Assembly (NCBI GenBank): GCA_024679435.1
Contig: JAIBDK010000204.1
Span: forward strand, 1-5,003
Source: Gammaproteobacteria bacterium
Lineage (GTDB): Bacteria > Pseudomonadota > Gammaproteobacteria > Arenicellales > Poriferihabitantaceae
Length of the DNA stretch: 5,003 bases
Direction: 5' to 3'
Below the pieces are notes generated by a model, which ran no database searches, had not been told where the DNA came from, and saw only the letters and a list, made by a program, of their open reading frames with translations. Shown piece by piece: positions 1 to 5,003 of the stretch. The position numbers and the translations under genes are program-made. Within the stretch, counting starts at the first letter, position 1, and each line of letters starts with the position of its first letter.

Positions 1-20
1 AAAATGCGTTGACTTGTATT

Positions 21-43
21 GATATTGCCTGCGCCAGGATATC
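21..43 (-). terminator. Hairpin just past the AEC transporter gene, possible weak terminator
   Basis: The sequence pairs GATAT (21-25) with ATATC (39-43) and CCTG (28-31) with CAGG (35-38), leaving a 2-nt bulge (TG, 26-27) and a 3-nt loop (CGC). The 9 pairs lie 11 nt beyond the stop codon of the minus-strand transporter gene, where an operon end is expected. Neither strand has a run of T after the stem, so it is not a standard intrinsic terminator. It could be a 3'-end stabilising stem or chance. The rest of 1-54 holds no gene I can support. Confidence 0.25.
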
Positions 44-54
44 GTCAAAACTCC

Positions 55-993
55 TCAGAGATTCACGAGATTTTGAACCATGGATATAGTCAGGGTTAAC
101 GTAATAACGCTCAAGATAGTAGAAACAAGGATGCTGGCGGAGGCGCGCTGGGGAGCAACATTATAGTGCTGGGCGATAATATAGATATTTCCCGCCGTGG
201 GCATGGCCGCGGTAGCGATCATTATTGTTGCGGCAAAAGGTGTAATATCAAATAGTTGTAGAGAGGCAAATGCCACGGCTGCGGGGTGGAGTATCAGTTT
301 GGCAAATGACAACCAAATTGCCACACTTATCCGTTCAGCACTTCGAGCAACCAGCGATCCTCCAATCGCAAACAGCGCGCACGGCGTTGCGGCCGCGCCC
401 AGCATAACAAGAAACGAAGATAAAGGTCCGGGCCGAGGGAGTTTTAGTATCGACCAGATTAATCCTGCAACCATTGCCATGATCATCGGATTTTTAACTA
501 ATCCGGTGAGAATGGTGGAAACAACCCCTCGCGAAAGGCGCCCATCCTGACTGCCGGTGATTACCGCCACTATCAAACTTCCAAACAGGACTAGATCAAC
601 GGTCAAAATCAGAAGCATGGGCGCAGCAGCCTCGTTGCCAAAAATGAGTATCAAAACTGGAATTGCGAGGAAACCAACATTTCCAATTACACCGCATTGT
701 GCCTCCACGGATGCTTCGGCTATTCCGCATTTTCGTGCTTTGGCAACCAGCATGACCAAAAGGTAAACAACCATGCTCGCAGATGCGTAAGCCAGAACAA
801 AATGGAGATCAAAAATTTCGCTGATAGGAAGTTTTGACGAAAAATCAAACAGCATTGCTGACAGAGCAAAATAAAATACAAACTGCGAAAGATGAACAAT
901 TGCCTGTTGTGGCAGAAACCCCGAACGGACTGCAAGATAGCCTCCTCCAATCAGGGCGAAAAAGGGAAGAAGCTGAAAGAAAATTTGTAACAA
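55..993 (-). CDS. AEC (auxin efflux carrier) family membrane transporter
   Basis: A 312-residue inner-membrane protein of the AEC family (Mem_trans), whose bacterial members carry malate, malonate, amino acids or other carboxylates; the substrate cannot be told here. It is hydrophobic almost throughout, with about ten membrane segments in two halves joined by a polar stretch near residues 147-157. Family hallmarks are visible: GNVGFLAIP (104-112), KNPMI (167-171), a P-C-A-L-F-A-I-G-G-S-L run (204-214), KLILHP (232-237) and AMPTAGNIYIIAQHY (263-277). The length is typical. The start is TTG at 993; the in-frame aminotransferase stop lies only three codons upstream, so no longer start exists, and the resulting N-terminus (hydrophobic segment, GGGYL, then a short basic loop) fits the family. 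No Shine-Dalgarno sequence precedes it, so translation is probably coupled to the aminotransferase gene 6 nt upstream. Inference: it exports or imports an acid handled by the two enzymes encoded upstream. Confidence 0.9.
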   Translation of the reverse strand: MLQIFFQLLPFFALIGGGYLAVRSGFLPQQAIVHLSQFVFYFALSAMLFDFSSKLPISEIFDLHFVLAYASASMVVYLLVMLVAKARKCGIAEASVEAQCGVIGNVGFLAIPVLILIFGNEAAAPMLLILTVDLVLFGSLIVAVITGSQDGRLSRGVVSTILTGLVKNPMIMAMVAGLIWSILKLPRPGPLSSFLVMLGAAATPCALFAIGGSLVARSAERISVAIWLSFAKLILHPAAVAFASLQLFDITPFAATIMIATAAMPTAGNIYIIAQHYNVAPQRASASILVSTILSVITLTLTISMVQNLVNL

Positions 994-999
994 AGTAAC

Positions 1000-1917
1000 T
1001 TAAGAATAAACTGGGGTTACCCAGTGATGGTATCCGGGTTCTTCTCCGATCAGGATGTTATAAAAGAGCGTTCCGAGGGCCTGAGTCATCGGGCCTTTTT
1101 TTCCGTCTCCGATAACACGGTGATCAATGCTGCCTACCGCGGCCATCTGTACGCCGGTTCCGCAGAAAAATGCCTCGTCAGCCATATAAAGTTCGGATCG
1201 ATCTATTTCTCGTTGCTCTACGGTAACGCCCAGTTGGTCTCGGGCAATTTCAACCATGGATCGTCGGACCACACCTTCAAGCAGGTTGGCAGTGATGGGA
1301 GGGGTAATCAGCACGCCGTCTCTGACCATCATAAAATTTGCCGCTGTGGCTTCGGAAATATGCCCGTCCTGATTCAGCAAAATAGCTTCGTTAAAACCAC
1401 TGAGCATGGCGTCGCTCTTGGCAAGTGCACTGTTTACATACGTTCCATTGACCTTTCCCCGAGCGGGAATAGCGGTGTCGTCAACTCGGCGCCAGCTGCT
1501 GACACATACCGACAGGCTTTCAACATCAGGCAGGTAATCACCGGTAGGTTGGCTGAAAATTGCAACCTTGTCATTGGCGTCGTGAAGCCATACCCGAAAC
1601 ACGCCTTCGTCCTTATAAGCAATAGGGCGCACATATACGTTTTGCTCCCATTGCTCCCGGCGCAATAGTTCCAGCGTAACTTGCTGAAGCTGTTCGTTGC
1701 TGTATTCAATAACACTATGGAGCAATTGGGCACTGTTGAGAAAGCGTCGATAATGATCTTCCAGCCTGAATACATACAGCTGCTTTTGAGTTTCATTCCA
1801 GTAACCGCGGATGCCGGCAAAACAACCGGTTCCGTAGTGCAGGGTATGATTTGTAATGCTTATTTTAGCCTGATCAATGGGGACAATTTTGCCCTCGAAA
1901 AAAGCGAGTGTAGTCAT
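1000..1917 (-). CDS. ilvE: Branched-chain amino acid aminotransferase (class IV, IlvE type)
   Basis: A cytosolic PLP enzyme of 305 residues, the usual IlvE length, expected to exchange amino groups between glutamate and branched-chain 2-oxo acids. Visible hallmarks: the N-terminal strand with FFEGKIVPID (6-15), HYGTGCFAGIRGY (27-39) carrying the substrate-site Tyr28 and Arg37, VRPIAY (96-101), the PLP lysine K155 in RGKVNGTYVNS (153-163), E189 in HISEATAANF, expected to contact the PLP pyridine nitrogen, EGVVRRS (214-220), expected to bind phosphate, and CGTG (252-255). The common FEG motif reads FAG here (A34). The ATG start is well placed against the family, although the upstream bases have no clear Shine-Dalgarno. 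It lies 50 nt after the hydratase-like gene and 6 nt before the transporter gene, so all three are likely cotranscribed. Because it sits outside any ilv cluster, it may serve this operon rather than housekeeping valine, leucine and isoleucine synthesis. Assignment to class IV is firm; the exact substrate is not. Confidence 0.88.
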   Translation of the reverse strand: MTTLAFFEGKIVPIDQAKISITNHTLHYGTGCFAGIRGYWNETQKQLYVFRLEDHYRRFLNSAQLLHSVIEYSNEQLQQVTLELLRREQWEQNVYVRPIAYKDEGVFRVWLHDANDKVAIFSQPTGDYLPDVESLSVCVSSWRRVDDTAIPARGKVNGTYVNSALAKSDAMLSGFNEAILLNQDGHISEATAANFMMVRDGVLITPPITANLLEGVVRRSMVEIARDQLGVTVEQREIDRSELYMADEAFFCGTGVQMAAVGSIDHRVIGDGKKGPMTQALGTLFYNILIGEEPGYHHWVTPVYS

Positions 1918-1945
1918 AAGTTTAAATTATTTGATGGGTTGCTTC

Positions 1946-1957
1946 GATCTCTAGATC
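1946..1957. repeat. Short inverted repeat in the hydratase-aminotransferase gap
   Basis: GATCT (1946-1950) and AGATC (1953-1957) form a 5+5 dyad around a CT centre inside the 50-nt intergenic gap. It could be a weak protein site or a small mRNA hairpin; the loop is too short for a stable stem and no T run follows on the minus strand. It may be chance. Confidence 0.2.
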
Positions 1958-1967
1958 AAAAAGTTGC

Positions 1968-2759
1968 TCAGATAAAAGAAAAGGATACGTTGCCCAGGAT
2001 ACCGTAATCCGCAGTAATCCGGTCGCCTGCGTTAGCATAATACACGTTACAGGCGGTGCCCGTAGTCACGATATCTCCGGCCTTGAGAGACTTTCCTCGG
2101 CTTATCAGGTGATTTGCCAACCAGGCCATTACATTCAAGGGACTGCCGAGAACGTTTGCACCGTTACCCAGTGCGTTGATCTGATCATTAACGTAAAGCG
2201 TTACTGGGTACCGGGCCAAGTCCTGTTTCTTCCATAAAACCGCATCTGGCTTTCCCAAAATACTGGCGCCGTGTATCGCATTATCGGCGATTAACGCATT
2301 CCCGCCGACCTGGGTAAAATCGTTGTATCGGTGGTCGACGATTTCTACGCCGGGAACGAAAGATCCAATATGCTGTTTGATGGTATCGGCGGTATAGGGT
2401 TCGCCCGCCTGGGGTGCATCATTGGCCATCACAAAAACGAATTCAAGCTCTACCACCCGTCGAACAAAATCGGAGGCACACAGGGCAATATCTTCCGGGT
2501 AGGTGGAATGGCTCATCATTCGGCCGGAGAAAGGGCCGTTTACGTTAAGCAATTCCATGATCGGCTTGTTGGTGCACGCGAGTTTGTAACCGCAGGATAT
2601 TGAGTTGTTTTGCGCTGTCAAATTTTGAACCAAAACCTTCTGAATGGCATAGGCGCCGGCTTCAGAATCCGGATAGAGTTCGTCGGGGATATTGTCTATT
2701 GTGTGCTTATTGATACGATGGTTCAGTAGAAAAGCTGCGGCTTCTTGTTCCGGTGTCAT
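1968..2759 (-). CDS. 2-keto-4-pentenoate hydratase-like protein (MhpD / FAH-fold family)
   Basis: A 263-residue cytosolic enzyme of the fumarylacetoacetate hydrolase fold, closest to MhpD-type hydratases and 4-oxalocrotonate decarboxylases, which act on 2-oxo acids with a divalent metal. Visible features: AGAYAIQ (34-40), GYKLA (57-61) with K59 at the conserved active-site lysine, the metal-site pair E104 and E106 in VELEFVFVM, a third acidic ligand E139 in PGVEIVDHR (136-144), ADNA (158-161), GSPLNVMAWLANHL (205-218), and AGDIVTTGT (227-235). Length matches the family. I chose the ATG at 2759, giving MTPEQEAAAFL. The frame stays open to an ATG at 2870, but those 37 extra residues are proline- and polar-rich, resemble no family N-terminus and overlap the promoter and operator region. 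No Shine-Dalgarno supports either start. It is the first gene of the leftward operon. Family is firm; hydratase versus decarboxylase and the true substrate cannot be decided. The aminotransferase encoded next suggests a 2-oxo acid linked to an amino acid (inference). Confidence 0.85.
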   Translation of the reverse strand: MTPEQEAAAFLLNHRINKHTIDNIPDELYPDSEAGAYAIQKVLVQNLTAQNNSISCGYKLACTNKPIMELLNVNGPFSGRMMSHSTYPEDIALCASDFVRRVVELEFVFVMANDAPQAGEPYTADTIKQHIGSFVPGVEIVDHRYNDFTQVGGNALIADNAIHGASILGKPDAVLWKKQDLARYPVTLYVNDQINALGNGANVLGSPLNVMAWLANHLISRGKSLKAGDIVTTGTACNVYYANAGDRITADYGILGNVSFSFI

Positions 2760-2856
2760 GGCGTTGTGTTGGTCAAAATCGGGCAATGAATCAGAGTCGT
2801 AGTGTATTGGAACAGGGAGCCTCTTTCCATAAGAAACGCATATCAAAGGTTTGGGG

Positions 2857-2872
2857 GTATGTCGCCACATAC
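2857..2872. promoter_or_regulatory. Inverted repeat, candidate operator between divergent units
   Basis: GTATGT (2857-2862) and ACATAC (2867-2872) form a perfect 6+6 dyad with a 4-nt centre (CGCC). It covers the -35 region of the rightward promoter candidate whose -10 is at 2889, and lies just downstream of the predicted leftward start of transcription. One bound dimer could therefore affect both units. The spacing and size suit a dimeric helix-turn-helix repressor. The regulator is unknown and not encoded in the window. Confidence 0.4.
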
Positions 2873-2874
2873 TG

Positions 2875-2886
2875 CAATAAATATTG
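2875..2886. promoter_or_regulatory. AT-rich dyad next to the shared -10 block
   Basis: CAATA (2875-2879) and TATTG (2882-2886) are perfect inverted arms around AA. The dyad sits 2 nt from the larger inverted repeat and directly abuts the TATAAT block. It may be a second operator half-site region or just AT-rich promoter DNA. Confidence 0.22.
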
Positions 2887-2912
2887 ACTATAATAGGGCG
2901 CTACTTTTTAAC
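2884..2912 (+). promoter_or_regulatory. Candidate promoter(s) for the ytoQ-MFS unit
   Basis: Two readings are possible. A consensus -10 TATAAT lies at 2889-2894, 35 nt before the ytoQ start, but nothing resembling TTGACA sits 16-18 nt upstream, so it would need an activator or a weak -35. Alternatively TTGACT (2884-2889) is a -35 (5 of 6 matches) with TTTAAC (2907-2912) as -10 after a 17-nt spacer, giving a leader of only about 11 nt. Which one is used cannot be decided by reading. Confidence 0.4.
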
Positions 2913-2917
2913 TTCAA
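2890..2917 (-). promoter_or_regulatory. Candidate promoter for the leftward hydratase-aminotransferase-transporter operon
   Basis: On the minus strand TTGAAG (2917-2912, 4 of 6 matches) is followed after 16 nt by TATTAT (2895-2890, 5 of 6 matches). Transcription would start near 2880-2884 and leave a leader of about 120 nt before the ATG at 2759, passing straight through the inverted repeat at 2857-2872. Its -10 overlaps the rightward TATAAT, so the two promoters would compete for RNA polymerase. Confidence 0.4.
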
Positions 2918-2929
2918 CAGGGCTGCAAG

Positions 2930-3370
2930 ATGCATTGGATTGTTTATCTATCCGGAGAAATTCACACTGATTGGCGTGAGCAGATCAGCGAAGGCGCTAT
3001 CAAACTGAATCTGCCGGTTACCTTCGTGTCTCCCGTGACCAATCACGAGGCCAGTGATGCTGCGGGAGACATGCTGGGAAATGATGAAAGCGGTTTTTGG
3101 CGCGACCACAAGTCTTCCAAGGTGAATAGTTTGCGCACAAAAAACCTTATTGAGCAATGCGATATTGCGGTTATTCGGTTTGGTGATAAATATAAACAGT
3201 GGAATGCAGCCTTTGACGCCGGTTATTGTGCCGCGTTAAACAAGCCCTATGTCACTCTTCATGGTGAAGACATTGTGCACCCACTCAAAGAAGTTGATGC
3301 TGCCGCCATGGCCTGGGCGCAACACCCTTCCCAGATTGTAGAAATACTCAAATACGTCACCACGGGTTAG
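2930..3370 (+). CDS. ytoQ: YtoQ family protein (nucleoside 2-deoxyribosyltransferase-like)
   Basis: A 146-residue soluble protein of the YtoQ family, which Pfam relates to nucleoside 2-deoxyribosyltransferases; its reaction is not established as far as I know. Family signatures run the whole length: IVYLSGEIHTDWRE (4-17), FVSPVTNHEASD (32-43), DHKSSKVNSLRT (59-70) and FGDKYKQWNAAFDAGY (84-99), then a C-terminal helix ending at TTG (144-146). The GEIH segment and the acidic D96 in FDAGY occupy places where deoxyribosyltransferase-like folds put nucleotide-binding and catalytic residues, but the equivalence is inferred. Length agrees with Bacillus YtoQ. The ATG at 2930 has a modest AGGG 7 nt upstream (2919-2922) and matches the family N-terminus. 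It is the first gene rightward from the divergent promoter region and is followed after 63 nt by the MFS transporter gene, so the two are probably cotranscribed. No partner enzyme of nucleoside metabolism is visible nearby. Confidence 0.88.
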   Translation: MHWIVYLSGEIHTDWREQISEGAIKLNLPVTFVSPVTNHEASDAAGDMLGNDESGFWRDHKSSKVNSLRTKNLIEQCDIAVIRFGDKYKQWNAAFDAGYCAALNKPYVTLHGEDIVHPLKEVDAAAMAWAQHPSQIVEILKYVTTG

Positions 3371-3433
3371 TCGCTATAAGGGGATTGATAAAAAATCATT
3401 TCCTAAAACCCGGACCCTCGATAACTTTAAAAA

Positions 3434-4597
3434 TTGGGTAAAGGACAGCTTTACGTTGTATTGCTGACGACGTTGTTGTCGTTTTCCACACTGTATACGC
3501 CCCAGCCGATTCTCCCGCAATTGGTAACCGAGTTTGGAGTTACCGATGCCAGTGCGGCATTGCTGGTGACGTTCACCCTGATTCCGTTAGGTTTGGCCCC
3601 GATCGTATACGGCTATTTTCTTCAGGCGATTCCGGCCAGAACAATGCTCAGATTTGCGCTTGCGGCGCTTATTCTGGACCAGTTGCTGATATTTCTATCC
3701 TCAGAGTTCTGGCAGATCCTTTTCCTGAGGGGGGTGCAGGGTTTGATTCTGCCTGCACTGTTTACCTCGTTGATGACGTATTGTGCGTCGATGTCTTCTC
3801 CCGATAGGATTCGTTCGGTGATGGGGTTATACGTGGCGGCGACCATTGTTGGTGGCTTTTCCAGTCGTTTATTATCTGGTTATCTGGCCTCTTCTTTGGG
3901 ATGGGAATGGGTGTTTCTGGTGCTGGGTGCTGCGTTGGTTGTGCCATTGTTCCTTACTGGAAAATTGCGGGCAGACACAGAAATAAACTTTGCTCGTCTG
4001 GATGTTCAGGCGATTTCCCGCATTGTTAAGGTTCCGGTGTATCGGAATGCCTATTTATCGCTGATGATTATGTTTTTTGTTTTTGCTGGTATTCTGGCGT
4101 TAGCTCCGTTCCATGTCCGGGAAATTGATCCCGGAGTAAGCAGCTTTACGATTTCTCTTCTATATCTGGGTTATATCGTTGGTATTCCAGCGGCCGCATT
4201 TAGCGATCATCTTACCCGGATGTTTGGGGGCGTTCGAAATGCGCTATTGTTTGCCCTGGTTATAACCATGCTGGGTCTTGGCCTGGCTCAAATCTCGAAT
4301 ATTATGGTGCTGTCGGTGATGATGGTTGTTCTGGCAGCAGGCTTTTTTCTGGTGCATTCGGTTCTTTCAGGTTTCCTCAACGATGTTGCCAGAGAGCACA
4401 AGGGCGTGGTTAATGGTGTTTACGTTACGGCATACTATCTCAGTGGCGCCGTTGGCTCGTGGTTGCCGTTTCTTGTTTATCAGGATATTGGCTGGAACAT
4501 CACCATGCTGGCACTGCTGTTTTTGCTAGGCTTGTCGGCTATTTTTATCCTCGGACTTGCGCGCTGCGAAACACGGAAAATGACAAAGGAAGGTTGA
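3434..4597 (+). CDS. MFS transporter, YnfM-like
   Basis: A 387-residue inner-membrane carrier of the major facilitator superfamily with about twelve hydrophobic segments and a central cytoplasmic loop near residues 176-202. Best matches by eye are to the YnfM/drug-efflux type: YTPQPILPQLVTEFGV (21-36) after the first segment, LRGVQGL (98-104) in segment 4, and GLYVAATIVGGFSSRLLSGY (131-150), which closely follows the YnfM pattern. Motif A between segments 2 and 3 (60-73) is degenerate, lacking the usual D-R-x-G-R; its second-half counterpart (257-268) keeps S-D but is also altered. The start is TTG at 3434. A stop codon lies two codons upstream at 3428-3430, and no ATG or GTG exists before segment 1. 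TTG at 3461 is a weaker alternative that would truncate that segment. No good Shine-Dalgarno precedes it. It lies 63 nt after ytoQ without an evident promoter or terminator between them. Small-molecule efflux is likely; the substrate is unknown. Confidence 0.87.
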   Translation: MGKGQLYVVLLTTLLSFSTLYTPQPILPQLVTEFGVTDASAALLVTFTLIPLGLAPIVYGYFLQAIPARTMLRFALAALILDQLLIFLSSEFWQILFLRGVQGLILPALFTSLMTYCASMSSPDRIRSVMGLYVAATIVGGFSSRLLSGYLASSLGWEWVFLVLGAALVVPLFLTGKLRADTEINFARLDVQAISRIVKVPVYRNAYLSLMIMFFVFAGILALAPFHVREIDPGVSSFTISLLYLGYIVGIPAAAFSDHLTRMFGGVRNALLFALVITMLGLGLAQISNIMVLSVMMVVLAAGFFLVHSVLSGFLNDVAREHKGVVNGVYVTAYYLSGAVGSWLPFLVYQDIGWNITMLALLFLLGLSAIFILGLARCETRKMTKEG

Positions 4598-4746
4598 CTG
4601 GATGGCCACCACCCGCTTTTAGAGCAGAGGCACAGGGTCTAACAGAAACTAACAAAATGTGAGTGTTATGGCCCGGGGATTAGGAGATGGCATAGCCACC
4701 GTTAACAACCTAAAATACAACGAATAATTTTCATACTATTTTTGCA
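4598..4746. other. Intergenic region between the MFS and NHL-protein genes
   Basis: This 149-nt stretch has no coding frame that I can support. No stem followed by a T run is seen after the MFS stop; the best small stem is TGGC-ATA-GCCA near 4688-4698, which is too short to call a terminator. Similar short strings, GATGGCCACC near 4602 and GATGGCATAGCCACC near 4686, look like a loose direct repeat without clear meaning. Confidence 0.4.
4702..4728 (+). promoter_or_regulatory. Weak candidate promoter for the NHL-repeat protein gene
   Basis: TTAACA (4702-4707, 5 of 6 to the -35 consensus) and AATAAT (4723-4728, 5 of 6 to the -10) are 15 nt apart, shorter than the preferred 17. Transcription would begin near 4735, leaving a leader of about 12 nt and no room for a Shine-Dalgarno sequence, which indeed is not seen before the ATG at 4747. 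Confidence 0.25.
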
Positions 4747-5003
4747 ATGAATTTGCGCGATTTCAAAACTATTCTGGGCAAGGTAATATTCTTGGGAGTA
4801 AGCCTTTTGCATCAGACTTCTTTCGCGGGGCCGCAAGCGATCTATCTTGGTGCGAGCAACTCTCCATTGGACAACCCCCACGACATCAAACTGTCCACCG
4901 ATGCCAAGCTGTTATATGTTTCCGATGTGGGAAATAATAGGGTGGTTATACTGGATGCGGAGACACTAACCATGGTCAGCCATTTCGGTTCAGACAGGCA
5001 ATC
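4747..5003 (+). CDS. Secreted NHL-repeat beta-propeller protein, 5' part only
   Basis: The frame opens at ATG 4747 and runs off the right edge after 85 codons, so only the N-terminus is seen. Residues 1-27 form a typical Sec signal peptide: basic start (R4, K7, K12), hydrophobic core (residues 13-21) and S-F-A before a likely cleavage after A27. The mature part begins GPQAIYLGAS and leads into an NHL/YVTN-like blade: LDNPHDIKLSTDAKLLYVSD (41-60) followed by VGNNRVVILDAETLTMVSHFG (61-81). The phrases NPHDI, LYVSD and GNNRVVILD are the standard repeat signature, so a periplasmic, surface or extracellular propeller is likely. Such domains bind ligands or proteins, and some are lyases; function cannot be told from one blade. 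It is separated by 149 nt from the MFS gene and looks like an independent unit. A coding call is supported by the signal peptide plus repeat reading through without stops. Confidence 0.82.
   Translation, partial: MNLRDFKTILGKVIFLGVSLLHQTSFAGPQAIYLGASNSPLDNPHDIKLSTDAKLLYVSDVGNNRVVILDAETLTMVSHFGSDRQ

Noticed and set aside
3..89. Open + strand frame entering from the left edge and ending at TAG 87-89, overlapping the transporter 3' end; a minus-strand frame across 1-54 is also open
   Set aside because: Both are too short to judge, both strands are open by chance, and neither translation shows a family signature. The left edge would have to be extended.
197..766. Two + strand open frames of 117 and 69 codons opposite the AEC gene
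   Set aside because: They are complements of conserved membrane-protein codons and have no plausible protein features.
1024..1668. A 214-codon open frame on the + strand, opposite the aminotransferase gene
   Set aside because: It lies antisense within a gene with intact catalytic motifs, its translation shows no recognisable domain, and it is rich in Ser, His and Gly as expected of a shadow frame.
2331..2603. 90-codon + strand frame opposite the hydratase-like gene
   Set aside because: It is antisense to conserved metal-site codons and has no domain of its own.
3380..3405. Possible stem TGAT-AAAAA-ATCA between ytoQ and the MFS gene as a terminator
   Set aside because: Only four strong pairs, AT-only neighbours and no T run after it; the two genes are more likely cotranscribed.
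4459..4662. 67-codon frame overlapping the MFS 3' end in another phase
   Set aside because: It starts inside the MFS coding sequence, runs into non-coding DNA and shows no family features.
1..5003. Searched by eye for CRISPR repeats, tRNA genes, transposase genes, terminal repeats, attachment sites and toxin-antitoxin pairs
   Set aside because: No spaced repeats, cloverleaf-like segments or transposase or integrase motifs were found; the genes appear intact and of similar composition.

Overview
The window looks like ordinary chromosomal DNA of a proteobacterium, most likely a gammaproteobacterium. That placement is inferred from the protein families (IlvE-type aminotransferase, MhpD-type hydratase, YnfM-like MFS carrier, YtoQ) and a base composition near 50 % GC. 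Genus cannot be read from the sequence. There is no rRNA, tRNA, CRISPR array, insertion sequence or phage gene.

Layout: two divergent transcription units face away from an intergenic region at about 2760-2929. Leftward (minus strand) run an MhpD/FAH-fold 2-oxo acid hydratase-like enzyme (1968-2759), a class IV branched-chain amino acid aminotransferase (1000-1917) and an AEC-family membrane transporter (55-993). Gaps of 50 and 6 nt suggest one operon. Rightward run a YtoQ-family protein (2930-3370) and an MFS transporter of the YnfM type (3434-4597), 63 nt apart. After a 149-nt gap a third unit begins: a secreted NHL-type beta-propeller protein (4747 onward) that is cut by the right edge of the window.

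The divergent region carries the clearest regulatory structure. Oppositely oriented promoter candidates share one AT-rich block at 2889-2895. Beside it lie a perfect 6+6 inverted repeat (GTATGT-N4-ACATAC, 2857-2872) and a second small dyad (CAATA-AA-TATTG, 2875-2886). A regulator bound there could control both units, but no regulator gene is in the window.

The leftward genes may work together: the aminotransferase interconverts amino acids and 2-oxo acids, the MhpD-like enzyme would act on a 2-oxo acid (hydration, dehydration or decarboxylation), and the AEC carrier would move the amino or carboxylic acid across the membrane. This pathway is inferred from gene order and families only. No known named system is recognised, and nothing here is clearly a novel defence or mobile system. 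Other points of note are two transporter genes that start with TTG, weak or absent Shine-Dalgarno sequences throughout, a substituted substrate-site motif in the aminotransferase and a degenerate MFS motif A.
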